A DNA stretch of 64,000 nucleotides from Siminovitchia fordii DSM 16014 = CIP 108821 (GCF_000374565.1 NZ_KB894685.1:1-64000); one strand, 5' to 3'; shown: positions 53,374 through 62,917, numbered from the stretch's first letter. Numbers and translations: made by a program. Notes: generated from the sequence alone by a model not told the origin.

Positions 53374-55308
53374 TTGGTGAATACATATTTGGCAGTTCAC
53401 TCAACCGATAACCTTCATGTAAAAATGAGAGAGTTGGAATCCGAGTGGGGGTATTTTGTTTCCGATAAACAGAAGCCGGTTAAAGTACGGCAAACAATTT
53501 ACCAATCTTGGAAAAGGTGTGAGGCATATCAGGTCGATCCACTCCAAAAGCAAACCTCCATCATTATTGACGATCAACGTTTAGACGAAACAATAAGCCA
53601 TTCGGAAATGTATAAAGCATCTCTCCCCATTGTTGAATCATTACATCAGCAAGTACAGGGCACTGGACACCTCATCACCCTTGCCGATGGTAAAGGAACA
53701 ATCATACATTTGGAGGGGGACCAAAAGATAAAGCAGCAAGCCGCAGAGATGAGTTTCATTCGCGGCGCAGACTGGAGTGAAAAAGCTGCCGGATCAAATG
53801 CAATTGGAACTGCATTGGCGGTTGGCCACCCTATTCAAATTTTTTCACACGAACATTATTGTGAAGGTGTTCATCCATGGATATGTTCAGCAGCTCCAAT
53901 CAAGGACCCTTTAACAGGAAAAGTCCTGGGCATTATCGATTTAACAGGGCCAAGACAGCTTGTTCAACCTCATTCTCTTAGTGTAGTACAAAATATATCA
54001 AAGATGATCCAACATAACTTTAAGACACATTCCCTTAAACAACGGCATCAGTTACAGAAATTTTATGATGGCTTTGTCAATAGATGGAAATCAGATAGCG
54101 TCATCATGCTTGACGAAATGTTAAATATTATCCATGCGGACCAAAAATGCCTTTTTTTATTGCAAATTGACCACTGGAAACAACTAGCTGTCCATCAAGA
54201 GTTTCACCATATTCGAAATTCATTGCTTACAAATAATGAATATGAATGGGAGCTGGACGTTCCTTCCCTTCAAATTAAAGTATTTATTCAAGTGATTGTT
54301 CAAGGGTCGGAAAGAATCGGTTATTTGCTTCATTTAGAAAAGACTAATCAAATAAGGAATTATACTTATTGGGGGCGAATCATTGGAAATTCTCAACCAA
54401 TGAATCAACTAATATCCAGGGCAAAAATAGTAGCTCCAACTAACGTTTCAATTCTACTTACCGGAGAAAGCGGAACAGGAAAGGAAGTATTCGCTAGAGC
54501 CATTCATAAAGAAAGCTCACGCAGTCAATCACCGTTTATTGCTATAAATTGCGGGGCCATACCGAAAGAACTAATGGCAAGTGAACTGTTTGGTTACGAG
54601 CCTGGTGCTTTTACTGGCGGAAACCCTAAGGGGAAAGCCGGAAGATTCGAAGAAGCCGATGGTGGAACTTTATTGTTAGATGAGATTGGTGAGATGCCAC
54701 TTGATTTGCAAGTGCATCTTTTACGAGTCTTACAGGAAAAAGAAATCGTAAGGCTTGGCGCATCCCGTTCGAAAAAAGTTGATGTTCGAATCATAGCGGC
54801 GACAAATAGAAATATGCGGGAGCTGATTGCAGAAAGGAAATTTCGAGAAGACCTATACTACAGACTTAATGTCGTAGAGTTCCATCTTCCTTCGCTAAGA
54901 GAACGCAAAGAGGATATTCCTCTCCTTACACGATATTATATTATCCATTATGCAAAAAAACACGATAAACCAGTACCGACAATCGGGAACGAAGTTCTTT
55001 CATTGCTGAATCAATACCACTGGCCTGGAAACATTCGAGAGCTGACAAATACAATTGAGTATGCTGTGCTTTTTTGCAGTAATAACCACATTACAATGGA
55101 TTCTTTGCCAGATTTTTTTAGAGACAGCAGTCAGGGATTAATCAGTGAACATCATGAATTTACCGTTTTGGAGCAGGAGGAAAAGAATAAAATTAAACAG
55201 CTGATTGAGGAAACAGGGGGAAATCTTTCTGAGGTTGCAAGGCGCTGCAAAATTGCCAGGACAACACTTTATCGAAAAATAGAGAAATACCAACTTAAAG
55301 TTACGTAA
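53374..55308 (+). CDS. AcoR/AcxR-type sigma-54-dependent activator, probable acetone operon regulator
   Basis: About 644 residues, start TTG at 53374 with GAAGGGGGACATGCA upstream. It has an N-terminal GAF-like sensor (about 60-220; GSNAIGTALAVGHPIQIF, IIDLTGPR), a linker domain, and a sigma-54 AAA+ domain with TGESGTGKE, GAFTGG and GTLLLDEI. The C-terminal Fis HTH is LSEVARRCKIARTTLYRK. The AcoR/AcxR architecture is clear. It faces the acetone carboxylase operon, whose promoter is of the -24/-12 type, so it likely activates it in response to acetone or a related ketone or alcohol. Confidence 0.9.
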   Translation: MVNTYLAVHSTDNLHVKMRELESEWGYFVSDKQKPVKVRQTIYQSWKRCEAYQVDPLQKQTSIIIDDQRLDETISHSEMYKASLPIVESLHQQVQGTGHLITLADGKGTIIHLEGDQKIKQQAAEMSFIRGADWSEKAAGSNAIGTALAVGHPIQIFSHEHYCEGVHPWICSAAPIKDPLTGKVLGIIDLTGPRQLVQPHSLSVVQNISKMIQHNFKTHSLKQRHQLQKFYDGFVNRWKSDSVIMLDEMLNIIHADQKCLFLLQIDHWKQLAVHQEFHHIRNSLLTNNEYEWELDVPSLQIKVFIQVIVQGSERIGYLLHLEKTNQIRNYTYWGRIIGNSQPMNQLISRAKIVAPTNVSILLTGESGTGKEVFARAIHKESSRSQSPFIAINCGAIPKELMASELFGYEPGAFTGGNPKGKAGRFEEADGGTLLLDEIGEMPLDLQVHLLRVLQEKEIVRLGASRSKKVDVRIIAATNRNMRELIAERKFREDLYYRLNVVEFHLPSLRERKEDIPLLTRYYIIHYAKKHDKPVPTIGNEVLSLLNQYHWPGNIRELTNTIEYAVLFCSNNHITMDSLPDFFRDSSQGLISEHHEFTVLEQEEKNKIKQLIEETGGNLSEVARRCKIARTTLYRKIEKYQLKVT

Positions 55309-55309
55309 G

Positions 55310-55349
55310 GAGAAACGGTTTATCCAGGTTAAAGGGTAGACCGTTTCTC
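55310..55349. terminator. Shared hairpin between convergent activator gene and scoB
   Basis: GAGAAACGGT (55310-55319) pairs with ACCGTTTCTC (55340-55349). T-runs are weak on both sides. Confidence 0.6.
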
Positions 55350-55357
55350 GCCTTATA

Positions 55358-56023
55358 TTAATAGTTTTGCATAATCCCTTCGCTAATGATGAGTTCAGGT
55401 TCGACAGAAGCTTTAATATCTTCTACCGAATAGCCTTCTGCAATTTCGATCAATGTTAATCCCTTCTCAGTAATATCCATTACTGCTCGGTCTGTAATGA
55501 TCCGATTCACTACCTTTTTACCCGTTAAAGGAAGAGTGCAAGATTTTAATATTTTAGGATTTCCGTGTTTATCTGTGTGTTCCATGATGACAATAATTTT
55601 CTTGGCACCGTGTACAAGGTCCATTGCCCCGCCCATCCCTTTGATCATTTTTCCAGGAATCATCCAGTTGGATAAATCTCCTGTTTCAGATACTTCCATT
55701 GCTCCCAAAATCGCCACATCAATATGACCGCCCCGGATCATCCCAAATGATTCAGCACTGTCAAAAAACGCCGCACCATCTATAGCAGTAATCGTTTCTT
55801 TGCCTGCGTTGATCAAGTCAGGGTCAAGATCTTCTTTAGTAGGATAAGGGCCAATTCCCAATAATCCATTTTCAGATTGTAAAACAACCTGTTTATCTTT
55901 TGGAATAAAATTTGCTACAAGTGTTGGAATTCCAATACCCAAATTCACATAGTCGCCGCTTTTAATTTCCTTTTCTGCTCTTTTGGCAATTTGTTCACGT
56001 ATAATCACCTTATCTTGCTTCAT
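55358..56023 (-). CDS. scoB: 3-oxoacid CoA-transferase subunit B
   Basis: About 221 residues, start ATG at 56023 (GGGGGAATGAAC upstream; the ATG at 56029 is too close). It is a CoA-transferase family I beta subunit. It has [15 protein letters not shown] and the catalytic glutamate in [11 protein letters not shown], plus [14 protein letters not shown] and a [20 protein letters not shown] segment. With ScoA it moves CoA from succinyl-CoA to acetoacetate. It lies last in the acetone operon, 25 bases after scoA. Confidence 0.93.
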   Translation of the reverse strand: MKQDKVIIREQIAKRAEKEIKSGDYVNLGIGIPTLVANFIPKDKQVVLQSENGLLGIGPYPTKEDLDPDLINAGKETITAIDGAAFFDSAESFGMIRGGHIDVAILGAMEVSETGDLSNWMIPGKMIKGMGGAMDLVHGAKKIIVIMEHTDKHGNPKILKSCTLPLTGKKVVNRIITDRAVMDITEKGLTLIEIAEGYSVEDIKASVEPELIISEGIMQNY

Positions 56024-56048
56024 GTTCATTCCCCCTTTCCCGAATCGA

Positions 56049-56738
56049 TTAATTTCTTACAGTCAATCGTTCGATCCGCTTTTCTTGCTGCCCGATGATC
56101 ATTTTTTGAACATAAACGCCAGGGGTGTGGACAGTATTAGGGTCAAGCTGTCCCGCTTCAACAATTTCACCTACCTCCGCTATTGTAACTCTACCGGCAG
56201 CGGCCATCATCGGATTAAAGTTTCTTGCTGTCTTGTTAAAAACCAAATTCCCCATCCGGTCTGCTTTCTCAGCGTAAACGAGACTGAAATCTGCTGTCAG
56301 TGCTTCTTCCAATAAATAATATTTACCGTTAAAACTTCTCACCTCGCGCTTTTCTGAAATGGAGGTGCCGACACCAGCAGGGGTATAAAACGCTGGGATT
56401 CCCGCTCCACCAGCACGAATTTTTTCTGCTAGTGAACCTTGAGGTGTTAACTGAACTTCAATTTCACCGGCCAACACTTGCCGCTCAAACTCTTTGTTTT
56501 CACCTACATATGAGCCAATGATTTTTTTGATTTGATTGTTTCTCAATAATAATCCAAGCCCCCAATCATCGACTCCACAATTATTTGAGATAATCGTTAA
56601 ATTTTTAGCACCTTTTTCAGCCAATGCTATAATCAGATTCTCGGGTATTCCAACTAATCCGAATCCGCCTACCATGATCACAGCTCCGTCATGTATATCT
56701 TTTATTGCTTCTTCAAATGATGTCAGGATCTCTTTCAA
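56049..56738 (-). CDS. scoA: 3-oxoacid CoA-transferase subunit A
   Basis: A 229-residue CoA-transferase family I alpha subunit. It has the glycine-rich [61 protein letters not shown] and [12 protein letters not shown] blocks. It acts with ScoB to convert acetoacetate, made by the adjacent acetone carboxylase, to acetoacetyl-CoA. The start is TTG after AAGGGGGTTACCAGC. It follows acxC by 67 bases, with a strong hairpin in between. Confidence 0.93.
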   Translation of the reverse strand: MKEILTSFEEAIKDIHDGAVIMVGGFGLVGIPENLIIALAEKGAKNLTIISNNCGVDDWGLGLLLRNNQIKKIIGSYVGENKEFERQVLAGEIEVQLTPQGSLAEKIRAGGAGIPAFYTPAGVGTSISEKREVRSFNGKYYLLEEALTADFSLVYAEKADRMGNLVFNKTARNFNPMMAAAGRVTIAEVGEIVEAGQLDPNTVHTPGVYVQKMIIGQQEKRIERLTVRN

Positions 56739-56773
56739 GCTGGTAACCCCCTTACTTAATTGTTTTCACAAAA

Positions 56774-56796
56774 GGCGACGGTTTTTAACCGTCGCC
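56774..56796 (-). other. Strong intercistronic hairpin between acxC and scoA
   Basis: GGCGACGGTT pairs perfectly with AACCGTCGCC around a 3-base loop. On the minus strand it is followed by TTTTGTG. It may be a partial terminator that lowers sco expression, or an mRNA stabiliser. Confidence 0.6.
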
Positions 56797-56805
56797 AGAT
56801 GCGTG

Positions 56806-57306
56806 TCAGGCCTTGCCTGGTAATGGAGTATTGATCCATTCGTTATAAAATGTATCGATATCCGGCTCAAAGTCCCTAATTACCGGGTACCAGGGTGTAA
56901 CGGCTTCTACTTCCAATTGGGAAGCACAACCTGGGCAATAGTATTCTCTTAATACCTGCCATTCAGTATCAGGAGCCATCAATTTAGGATATATTTCATT
57001 CATTTTTTCCTCAGTATCCCGGACAAATATATTGGCATGCAGTTTCCAATTGTCTTTGTAATCACAGAATTCATACCCGCAATCACACTTCACAATCCGG
57101 GCGCCATCTTGTTTTTGAACAATAAACAAGTGCTCTCCAATAGGAAGTAAGATCGGGTCATCCCAAGGAACCCTGTCTTGCATGATGCTTAAATAAATAT
57201 CAAACCTATCTTTGTCTTTATGGGAGGACATCATTGTTTTTAATTGATAGAATTCTAATGTCCCATCAATAAGTTCCCCAATTAACTTTTTATCGTATTT
57301 TGCCAT
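56806..57306 (-). CDS. acxC: Acetone carboxylase gamma subunit
   Basis: A 166-residue small subunit matching acetone carboxylase gamma. It has a zinc-ribbon made of CDCGYEFC (about 85-92) and YYCPGCASQLEVE (about 128-140), and WKLHANIFVRD between them. Gamma binds zinc and completes the alpha2-beta2-gamma2 enzyme. The start is ATG after AGGGGTGAAGTAAC. The acxB stop is one base away, so the genes are translationally coupled. Length and position equal those of Xanthobacter acxC. Confidence 0.93.
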   Translation of the reverse strand: MAKYDKKLIGELIDGTLEFYQLKTMMSSHKDKDRFDIYLSIMQDRVPWDDPILLPIGEHLFIVQKQDGARIVKCDCGYEFCDYKDNWKLHANIFVRDTEEKMNEIYPKLMAPDTEWQVLREYYCPGCASQLEVEAVTPWYPVIRDFEPDIDTFYNEWINTPLPGKA

Positions 57307-57307
57307 G

Positions 57308-59593
57308 TTACTTCACCCCTGTCTTGAAACGATTGATATGCTTTCCAAGCTTAGGCATATTTAATTCATCTTCATGAATCATCCAGTCCTCAGGTAATGT
57401 CCAAAATTCTTTAAATTCATTTGTGAATTTTTCACTCAGTGCGAAGCTTTCAGCATACATATTTCTTACTTGCAATGATGCTTTTTGATCGACTATATTT
57501 TGCTTCTCCTGAATGACCCATTCTTGTGCAGGGATACTTCTTCGTAAGCGTTCCTTCCGGATTGCTTTCCGCTTTTTCTCGGTTGCCTTGATATCGACCG
57601 TATACGTCCCGTTTTCTTCTTTAAACACACAACCGAACACTTTTTCTGCATAACGCGGGAGGATAAGTCTTTGGTTTAAATCGGCTTGCACATCTTTTGG
57701 ATTGCGCTCGATTGGGTCGCCATATCCCGGGCCTCCACGCAAATAGTTCATGATGAGGTCATAATCACCGAATTCTTCTTGTGTAGAGCAAGTCTGTCTG
57801 TCACGGTGAATGACTTCAGCTTCCATATTTTCTTCATAAAGCGGATTGTCTGGATCTATATCGCCTCCAAGCGGCAAAGGCAGCCTCTTTTCAATCCTCT
57901 CTTTTAAATTAGTGTTATTAGCTGTAAAACGATAACCTGCGGAAGCTGGATAACCTCCCATTAACCCGCAATCTGTAGCCATTACACCAGCACCAGCAAC
58001 GAACATTGTCCATTCTTTCGCACCCCAACCCAAACGCAGTGACTGCCACCCGTTACCGCCACGGTATTTTCCAGCACCGCCTGATCCAGGTAATATTTCC
58101 CTTCCCATGTAAACAAGCGGTTCGAGAAGTTCCCATATTTCCATGTCCCCCATATCGCCTTCTGGGTTCCATAAAGCCGCAGTATGACTGATGCCATCGT
58201 TAACTGCGCTTGCTCCCACGCCGCAGGCAGCGGTTTCAAAACTATTAAGGGCTGAAAGCCCTCCATATTGATCAATTCCGCCTCCCATCAGCCAGTTGGA
58301 AGTATGAGCATTGCCTGCATTGACTTCTTCCAGATATCCGCGCCCATAGTATGCCCGGCTTAATCCCCGCCATAATGGTGACCAAGCCGCCACGAGTGCA
58401 TGCCATGTGTTAGAGTGGGCGGAACGAATGTCATCAGGGTTTAGCCATGAACCCAAAGGAGTTCCGAATTTACTTGCATAATAAGCTCCATCATTGATCC
58501 GGTCATTTGGTACAAGTGTTTGGGACAGCATGACCCAGATGCCGCTTGTCATAGACACTGGAGTAGCATTAAACGGATGCCATCCCCAACGGCTTGCTCC
58601 TTCAAAATCAATTTCAAGTTTAGCATCCTTATGGACGGTAATTTCAGAAGGGGAATGCATAATCGTGTCCACCTGAGCAAATTTCGGAAGGTCCAATCCC
58701 TTAAACTGCACGTCGCTGAATGAAACCTGACGATATTTCCCTGGTATTAGCATGGTTTTTACCTGATTGACAAACCCACGGCGACCATCTTCTATAATTT
58801 CCCGAATAAATGTTTTGTACGTGTCGATACCTTCTTCTTGAATAACATCCAAAACAAGATCACGGATCATGTGGCAGCCTGCAACACGTGTTTTTTCATC
58901 CAGAGTCCAATATTTCACCGCTCTTACGGAACGAGTGCTTTCCAGCAGCCAGTCCCTTGATAAAACATCATTTTGTCCGATTTTCCGGCAGGTTACCTGG
59001 TAACCGTCATCATAGCGTTGCACAGGACCCATCGGCATACTTCCAGGAGCGGAAGCCCCTGTATCAATAACATGGGTAACCCCGCCTACCCAACCGACAA
59101 TTTCATCTTCCCAAAAAATAGGAACCAGCGTATGAACATCACACGTATGCACATTCCCAACATGATTGTCATTGTTACAGAAAATGTCTCTATCCGCGAT
59201 TCCTGGATTCTCTTCATAATCATTTTCAATCATAAATTTTATAGCTGCTCCCATTGTCCCGACGTGGATAATAATCCCTGTCGATGTAACAATAGAATCC
59301 GCTTCTGGAGAGTATAAACTGAAGCACAGTTCACCTTCCTGCTCTACGATGGGAGAAGCAGCCACTTTCTTAGCAGTTTCCCTTGCATGGACGACCCCGC
59401 CGCGAAGTTTTGAATAAATCTTCTCAAACCTTATTGGGTCTGACTCTTTTAAAGACAAGGAAGTCAATCCGGCATAATGCCCCGTTTCTTTACTGATTTG
59501 TGTCATTTCATGACGCATTTGTTTTAATGTCTTTCCATCCCAGCCGATCGGTTTTTGTGTCTGTGGCAGAACACGATCTATTGCTTTTGCCAA
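57308..59593 (-). CDS. acxB: Acetone carboxylase alpha subunit (hydantoinase B-like)
   Basis: A 761-residue hydantoinase-B/oxoprolinase-family protein. It has the metal-binding NDNHVGNVHTCDVHTL region (about 140-160), THVIDTGASAPGSMPMG, WLMGGGIDQYGGL and PGSGGAGKYRGGNGWQS. In acetone carboxylase this subunit carries the Mn site where acetone and CO2 or carboxyphosphate are joined. Length is as in known AcxB (about 770). The start is TTG after AGGAGGTATTCAAC. It is the middle gene of acxABC. Confidence 0.93.
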   Translation of the reverse strand: MAKAIDRVLPQTQKPIGWDGKTLKQMRHEMTQISKETGHYAGLTSLSLKESDPIRFEKIYSKLRGGVVHARETAKKVAASPIVEQEGELCFSLYSPEADSIVTSTGIIIHVGTMGAAIKFMIENDYEENPGIADRDIFCNNDNHVGNVHTCDVHTLVPIFWEDEIVGWVGGVTHVIDTGASAPGSMPMGPVQRYDDGYQVTCRKIGQNDVLSRDWLLESTRSVRAVKYWTLDEKTRVAGCHMIRDLVLDVIQEEGIDTYKTFIREIIEDGRRGFVNQVKTMLIPGKYRQVSFSDVQFKGLDLPKFAQVDTIMHSPSEITVHKDAKLEIDFEGASRWGWHPFNATPVSMTSGIWVMLSQTLVPNDRINDGAYYASKFGTPLGSWLNPDDIRSAHSNTWHALVAAWSPLWRGLSRAYYGRGYLEEVNAGNAHTSNWLMGGGIDQYGGLSALNSFETAACGVGASAVNDGISHTAALWNPEGDMGDMEIWELLEPLVYMGREILPGSGGAGKYRGGNGWQSLRLGWGAKEWTMFVAGAGVMATDCGLMGGYPASAGYRFTANNTNLKERIEKRLPLPLGGDIDPDNPLYEENMEAEVIHRDRQTCSTQEEFGDYDLIMNYLRGGPGYGDPIERNPKDVQADLNQRLILPRYAEKVFGCVFKEENGTYTVDIKATEKKRKAIRKERLRRSIPAQEWVIQEKQNIVDQKASLQVRNMYAESFALSEKFTNEFKEFWTLPEDWMIHEDELNMPKLGKHINRFKTGVK

Positions 59594-59615
59594 GTTGAAT
59601 ACCTCCTAGCAATGA

Positions 59616-61751
59616 TTATTTTAATTCCTTCAGATGGAAAATCCGGTTCTCATCCAGATAAGCTTCAAACCCTGTGGGAACAACCAAGGTTGTTGCTGTG
59701 GATTCAACAATGGAGAATGCCTTAATCCGGTTCCCAGGCATCAATTTTTCCATCTCGTAAATATCGGCGTATTGCCACCCGTCTGTCCAATAGACTTGGC
59801 GGGTTCCTAAGAATGCTTCTTTCGGAGGCGTCTCCCCATACAAAGGCTCAGACGGAATCTCTGGCTTTGGTACATCAACAACTCCGCGAACAATCGCTCC
59901 GGTAATGGAATAACCGAGCTCTGGGGACAAGGCTGACTTTGCATAGACTCTTGTGTACATGTCCTCGAAAGTATTAACAAGTGTTTCAAAGTCGTCTACA
60001 TCTTTAAATTCTTTAATAGGTGCTTCAATTTCCAAATCATTGAGTTGCCCTTGATACTGCATACGATAAAGAAGACGGAAGTTCACATCATCAGGCAAAT
60101 AGTCATTCTTCCTGAATTCTTCTGTCACTTTCTCCTTAAGCTCGTTCCATGAAGACTGTAATTCTTTTCCAACCTTCATAACGGTCTTGCCATCAGCATC
60201 CTCATCTACATTCAAGTCCAAAGTTTTGTCATAGCGGTATTCAAAGTCTGCAGCGCCACAGCCAAACGCAGAGAATCCAGCAGCCCATGCCGGGATCAAT
60301 ATATCTTCAAAGCTCAATCCTTTCGTGTAACCGGCTGTATGTAACGGGCCTCCCCCTCCATAGGAAAAACATACATACTGAGATGGCGAATACCCCTTGC
60401 CTAGAATCATGGATTCCAAATAGTTTCGAAGCTGTGATTCTAGTAATTCTATAACCCCCAGTGCCGCTTCCTCGACAGGTAATCCAAGAGGATCTGCTAT
60501 TTGAGTTTTGACGGCATGGTATGCTCGTTCGCGCGACAGCTTAATTGCACCGCCAATAAAATTATCTGGATTGATCAAACCAATCACAACATGGCAGTCA
60601 GAAACAGTAACAGTTTCAATGCCTCCTTCGGGGTTACATACTCCTACAAGTGATCCGGCGCTATCCGGGCCCAGTGTCAGATTTCCGTAGTTCGGATCAA
60701 TCCTTACATAGCTCCCAGTCCCGGCACCAGTTGTATCCATAGAAACTAAGGGCAAAGATAAAACAAGTCTGGCCATATCAGGGCTGGAATTAATGGCAAG
60801 GTCACCTTGTGTAATCAGCCCTATATCAAAACTTGTCCCTCCAATATCCGAGCAAGCTACATTTTTAAGCCCGAGACTTTCCGCTAAATATTTTGCTCCC
60901 ACCATTCCCCCTATTGGGCCAGAAACACATGTCCTGGCTAGTTCATTTGCTTTTATACTGATGGTTCCGCCATGACTGGCCATAATTCTTAAATTGAAAT
61001 CGGTTCCATTTTCCTTTAAAGCTGTATCTATTCTTTCCAAGGTTTTTCTGGATGGCTCAGCGGCATAGGCTTCTACAATCGTTGTGTTTGTCCTGTGAGA
61101 TTCCTTTCGCACCGGATAATAATCCACTGTGGCAAAGACCTGGATATCCTTTTTAGCCTTCTGAATTAAATCTTTTGCCACGTCTCTGATTTTTCTCTCA
61201 TGTTCTGGATGCTTGTATGAATGGAGCAAACTAATGACAATCGCTTCCACATCTTCATTTATTAACTTTTGAATGGCTGGCTCGATTTCATGTTCATATA
61301 ATGGAATAACAACATTCCCAAACATATCTACCCTCTCGGTAATGCCGACAGTCCATTTTCGTGGTACTAACGGTGGGTCAAAATGATGTGTGTTAATATG
61401 AATCCGGTCAGAATAGGAATAACCTAGATAGGATTGAATGCCTCTTCCCATCCGATGGTTATCTTCCATTCCTTTATTCACTACTAAACCAACACGGCGC
61501 CCAACTCTGGATACAAGACGATTAAGCATGGCGGTACCGGAATAAACCCCAGCCCGCAAATTAGGGAATTCCTGGTCCACTTCTGCATCCCATTGTCCCA
61601 ATGCGTCTTTGGCAGAGTTCAACAGCCCTATGTGCTCATCCATCGGTGTAGTCTGAGCTTTTCCTACAACAAAATCCCCCGTTTCATCGATTATGAAGGT
61701 GTCTGTCATTGTCCCGCCTGCGTCAATCGCAAGAATTTGTGACTTTGCCAA
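59616..61751 (-). CDS. acxA: Acetone carboxylase beta subunit (hydantoinase A-like)
   Basis: A 711-residue hydantoinase-A/oxoprolinase-family ATP-binding subunit. It has the ILAIDAGGTMTDTFIID phosphate-binding N-terminus, GGMVGAKYLAESLG, DIGGTSFDIGLI and YGGGGPLHTAGYT. It activates acetone and bicarbonate by ATP-dependent phosphorylation (ATP to AMP + 2 Pi). Length equals known AcxA (about 717). The start is TTG after GAAAGGAGAGAAAAACAAT. It is the first gene of the operon, with a -24/-12 promoter 40 bases upstream. Confidence 0.93.
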   Translation of the reverse strand: MAKSQILAIDAGGTMTDTFIIDETGDFVVGKAQTTPMDEHIGLLNSAKDALGQWDAEVDQEFPNLRAGVYSGTAMLNRLVSRVGRRVGLVVNKGMEDNHRMGRGIQSYLGYSYSDRIHINTHHFDPPLVPRKWTVGITERVDMFGNVVIPLYEHEIEPAIQKLINEDVEAIVISLLHSYKHPEHERKIRDVAKDLIQKAKKDIQVFATVDYYPVRKESHRTNTTIVEAYAAEPSRKTLERIDTALKENGTDFNLRIMASHGGTISIKANELARTCVSGPIGGMVGAKYLAESLGLKNVACSDIGGTSFDIGLITQGDLAINSSPDMARLVLSLPLVSMDTTGAGTGSYVRIDPNYGNLTLGPDSAGSLVGVCNPEGGIETVTVSDCHVVIGLINPDNFIGGAIKLSRERAYHAVKTQIADPLGLPVEEAALGVIELLESQLRNYLESMILGKGYSPSQYVCFSYGGGGPLHTAGYTKGLSFEDILIPAWAAGFSAFGCGAADFEYRYDKTLDLNVDEDADGKTVMKVGKELQSSWNELKEKVTEEFRKNDYLPDDVNFRLLYRMQYQGQLNDLEIEAPIKEFKDVDDFETLVNTFEDMYTRVYAKSALSPELGYSITGAIVRGVVDVPKPEIPSEPLYGETPPKEAFLGTRQVYWTDGWQYADIYEMEKLMPGNRIKAFSIVESTATTLVVPTGFEAYLDENRIFHLKELK

Positions 61752-61791
61752 ATTGTTTTTCTCTCCTTTCCATTTAATTAATAACTATAAG

Positions 61792-61807
61792 TGCAAATAG
61801 CATGCCA
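61792..61807 (-). promoter_or_regulatory. Sigma-54 (SigL) -24/-12 promoter of acxABC-scoAB
   Basis: The minus strand reads TGGCAT-GCTAT-TTGCA, with the essential GG and GC dinucleotides at the correct 10-base spacing. It lies about 40 bases upstream of the acxA start. Confidence 0.88.
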
Positions 61808-61887
61808 ACCTGTTTTCGAGTAAAAACTCCTATGAAACCGTTTTAATATTGATTAAATATGGGGCCTAATATAAACTAATTGTATTC

Positions 61888-61909
61888 TTTCGATACATGT
61901 GTAGCGAAA
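61888..61909. promoter_or_regulatory. Dyad upstream of the acx promoter, candidate activator site
   Basis: TTTCGATACA and TGTAGCGAAA form a 22-base inverted repeat with one mismatched pair and a TG centre. Its centre is about 90 bases upstream of the -24 element, a usual distance for a sigma-54 activator site. It is flanked by direct repeats TTGTATTC (61880-61887 and 61912-61919). Confidence 0.55.
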
Positions 61910-61959
61910 CGTTGTATTCACAAAAAGAAAGCATTCTTTTATCCATACAAAGCGGAGTA

Positions 61960-62200
61960 ACTATGATGAGATAAAGAATAAGAAAGTGCGAAAATGCTTG
62001 CTTATCGGCGCAAAGTAGTCGGCCTTTGCCTGCATCAGCGATTAGCTTATTCCTAATGCCCAAAATGCCCTCGATAGTCTCCCCCGCACTAACACACCTA
62101 TCCGCGCAGGAAGGCCAAGCGTCACCACATCCTTCGGATCCGAGAGACCCAGGACATTTATATTTTTTTCCAAATAAAAAAGCTTCGGTAATCAATTACC
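61960..62200. repeat. GC-richer block, candidate dispersed repeat
   Basis: About 240 bases stand out by composition from the AT-rich surroundings. They contain phrases such as GGCGCAAAGTAGTCGGCC and CCTATCCGCGCAGGAAGGCC that I associate with short repeats scattered in Bacillus genomes. Open frames on both strands (for example LLCADKQAFSHF on minus) have no ribosome site and are probably not genes. Confidence 0.4.
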
Positions 62201-62226
62201 AAAGCGAATATGATGAAATCATAATG

Positions 62227-62853
62227 TTATTTGTGTTTATTAAGTAGTGTTTTAAGCCTTTCCCGCATATCCGCTGCAAGCTCGTCAATTTCTATCACTC
62301 TCTCTATTTCGGTAAAGTTTTTCCGGTCATGGAAAAATAAATGGTGCAGCGCGCTGATAGAAATAGTGTTCTCAGGACGATCGATCAATGTGACGGACGA
62401 ATCATCGTTCACCAACCCTTCTTCCAACACCCTTGCAAAGTAGCCCGTTTTCCCTTTTTGTATAAATTGTTCAAAAAAACCCCTGACCCTGTTAGCAATG
62501 TCGACTTTTGCACATGGTATCCTGCTTTGAGTGATTTGAACCTTTGCATCACCTAACTGGTATATATCTCCAACATATGTTTCGGTCTCTGTATGTCCTA
62601 CAATGGTGATATTTTCTCCAAAAGCGGGCACAGCCAGTTCCTGTCCGGATAAAATATTCCATTCTGAATAATGTTCATAAGGGTAAAAACAGACAGCCCT
62701 GTCAACCCCACCATGACTTTCACGATCGGCTACGTCATCATTATCGAAACCTGTTTTATAAAGATATGCCGATGATACAGGCTTTTTCTTTATCCCCGAA
62801 TTGATGACTCTTCCAAAAGGATTTCCGATCAACTGCGGCCGTCCTACGTTCAA
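62227..62853 (-). CDS. MOSC domain protein (YiiM/YflK-like)
   Basis: About 208 residues, counted from TTG at 62853. The fold resembles the molybdenum cofactor sulfurase C-terminal domain. It has ADRESHGGVDRAVCFYPYEH, FGENITIVGH, the conserved cysteine in QSRIPCAKVDI, and GYFARVLEEG. Relatives (YiiM/YuaD) bind molybdenum cofactor and act in N-hydroxylated base reduction. The frame stays open upstream and relatives begin a few residues earlier. A GGGAGAATCAT site points to ATC or ATT at 62865-62868 as a rare start. It is a single gene. Confidence 0.85.
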   Translation of the reverse strand: MNVGRPQLIGNPFGRVINSGIKKKPVSSAYLYKTGFDNDDVADRESHGGVDRAVCFYPYEHYSEWNILSGQELAVPAFGENITIVGHTETETYVGDIYQLGDAKVQITQSRIPCAKVDIANRVRGFFEQFIQKGKTGYFARVLEEGLVNDDSSVTLIDRPENTISISALHHLFFHDRKNFTEIERVIEIDELAADMRERLKTLLNKHK

Positions 62854-62917
62854 TGATCTAATAATGATATGATTCTCCCTTCTCTTCCTTTTTTATAATT
62901 ATACTTGTTTTGTACAC

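Noticed and set aside
57308-61751. Hydantoinase or 5-oxoprolinase operon
   Set aside because: The presence of the zinc-ribbon gamma subunit gene, the gene order and lengths, and the linked CoA-transferase genes fit acetone carboxylase better.
61866-62247. Overlapping open frames on both strands upstream of acxA
   Set aside because: They have no ribosome sites and fall in a repeat-like block. The cysteine-rich look of the minus-strand frame follows from base composition.
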